Below, in pieces: positions 63,606 through 64,000 of a stretch of DNA of 64,000 bases; the first letter of the stretch is position 1; each line of letters opens with the position of its first letter. Below the pieces are notes generated by a model. It made no database searches. It saw nothing but the letters and a program-made list of their open reading frames with translations, and had not been told where the DNA came from. This stretch comes from Fragilaria crotonensis (Eukaryota > Bacillariophyta > Fragilariophyceae > Fragilariales > Fragilariaceae), in the NCBI GenBank assembly GCA_022925895.1, contig JAKSYS010000103.1, positions 1 to 64,000 on the forward strand, in the 5' to 3' direction. A program made the position numbers and the translations under genes.

Positions 63606-64000
63606 TTAAATAGTTTTAAATTTTTGGCGCGGCGCTGAGGCGGAGTGCCTTCTCCGGCGCACGGATCGTGGCGGACGCACCGCACGCGCTGATGGAATCT
63701 TGCGATCAAAGGGGTGTGGCTGCCCAGAGCCCAGGACGGCTTCCTTACCGGCATGGTCTTTTTCGGTGAAGCTAAGCGTGCGTGGTCGATAGGAAGTGTT
63801 CCCATATATTCTCGAGGCTGCGTTCTCCACTTCACGCAAGTTGCCACCTGAATTTGAACGGCGAAGCACGGATATTTGACTGCTGTCTGTTGTATAGACG
63901 GTGCTTTGGTCGCCAAGCGTGGATCCACCAATAGTAGAGCCACCAATCGTTTCGTCGCCGTCTCCTTGGTACGTATTTCGTCGCGAGGGACGATAGTCGG
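63606..64000 (-). CDS. C-terminal part of an uncharacterised gene cut by the right edge
   Basis: The minus-strand frame is open from base 64000 to the stop at 63606, and the visible 130 codons contain no ATG start of their own. The sequence begins with a Gly/Ser/Thr repeat (GDETIGGSTIGGSTLGDQST), then SQISVLRRSNSGGNLREVEN, and ends in a basic tail (RPPRSVRRRRHSASAPRQKF). It is a disordered protein tail; the function lies in the missing part. A competing frame (63446-63946) has no such character. Confidence 0.6.
   Translation of the reverse strand, partial: DYRPSRRNTYQGDGDETIGGSTIGGSTLGDQSTVYTTDSSQISVLRRSNSGGNLREVENAASRIYGNTSYRPRTLSFTEKDHAGKEAVLGSGQPHPFDRKIPSARAVRPPRSVRRRRHSASAPRQKFKTI

Overview
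The window looks like nuclear DNA of a diatom or a close photosynthetic stramenopile. Several proteins start with a secretory signal followed by Phe at the predicted cleavage point (ANA-F in the IspE protein, THA-F in the UPF0047 protein, THG-F in the protein at 53719-54697). This is the ASAFAP-type bipartite signal used for complex red plastids. Introns are few, short (70-105 bp) and GT-AG. A helicase-associated-domain protein, a plastid MEP-pathway enzyme, PP2C phosphatases and a nuclear-type tRNA-Val(AAC) fit the same picture. I cannot name the species.

Layout. 1-11.3 kb holds housekeeping genes: an STI1-repeat protein (cut by the left edge), a SNIP1-like FHA protein, two large uncharacterised proteins, an Mpv17/PMP22 protein and the Pol III subunit RPC31. 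11.95-25.87 kb is a 13.9-kb transposable element bounded by perfect 28-bp inverted repeats and TA dinucleotides. It carries a DDE transposase of pogo/Tigger type, a second unrelated transposase (CACTA/Plavaka or KDZ type, N-terminal zinc finger), a gene with a 2OG-Fe(II)-dioxygenase-like motif, a charged accessory protein and a small HTH-like ORF. A 51-bp hairpin satellite lies against its right end. 27.8-45 kb returns to host genes: an MFS transporter with a decayed tandem half-copy, PP2C, a histidine phosphatase, tRNA-Val, a TraB-LON-like fusion, ispE, a helicase-associated-domain protein and a very large TPR protein. 45-49.4 kb is gene-poor and contains transposon relics. 49.5-59.4 kb holds a bHLH factor, a small membrane protein, a UPF0047/YjbQ protein, a plastid-targeted coiled-coil protein, a second PP2C and a PX-DUF1336 protein. 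59.4-63.6 kb has no host gene but holds a non-autonomous TIR element with internal 187-bp repeats. The window ends inside another gene.

Two themes cut across the window. First, nearly every spacer contains clusters of GTAC-centred palindromes; one is clearly an insertion with a 5-bp duplicated target. Second, nine reading-frame breaks, in both transposon and host genes, are single-base length changes in or beside short homopolymer runs. Assembly or consensus error therefore has to be excluded before any of these genes is called dead.

The best candidate for an undescribed system is the 13.9-kb element. It pairs two transposase families with a possible DNA- or base-modifying dioxygenase inside one pair of terminal repeats.
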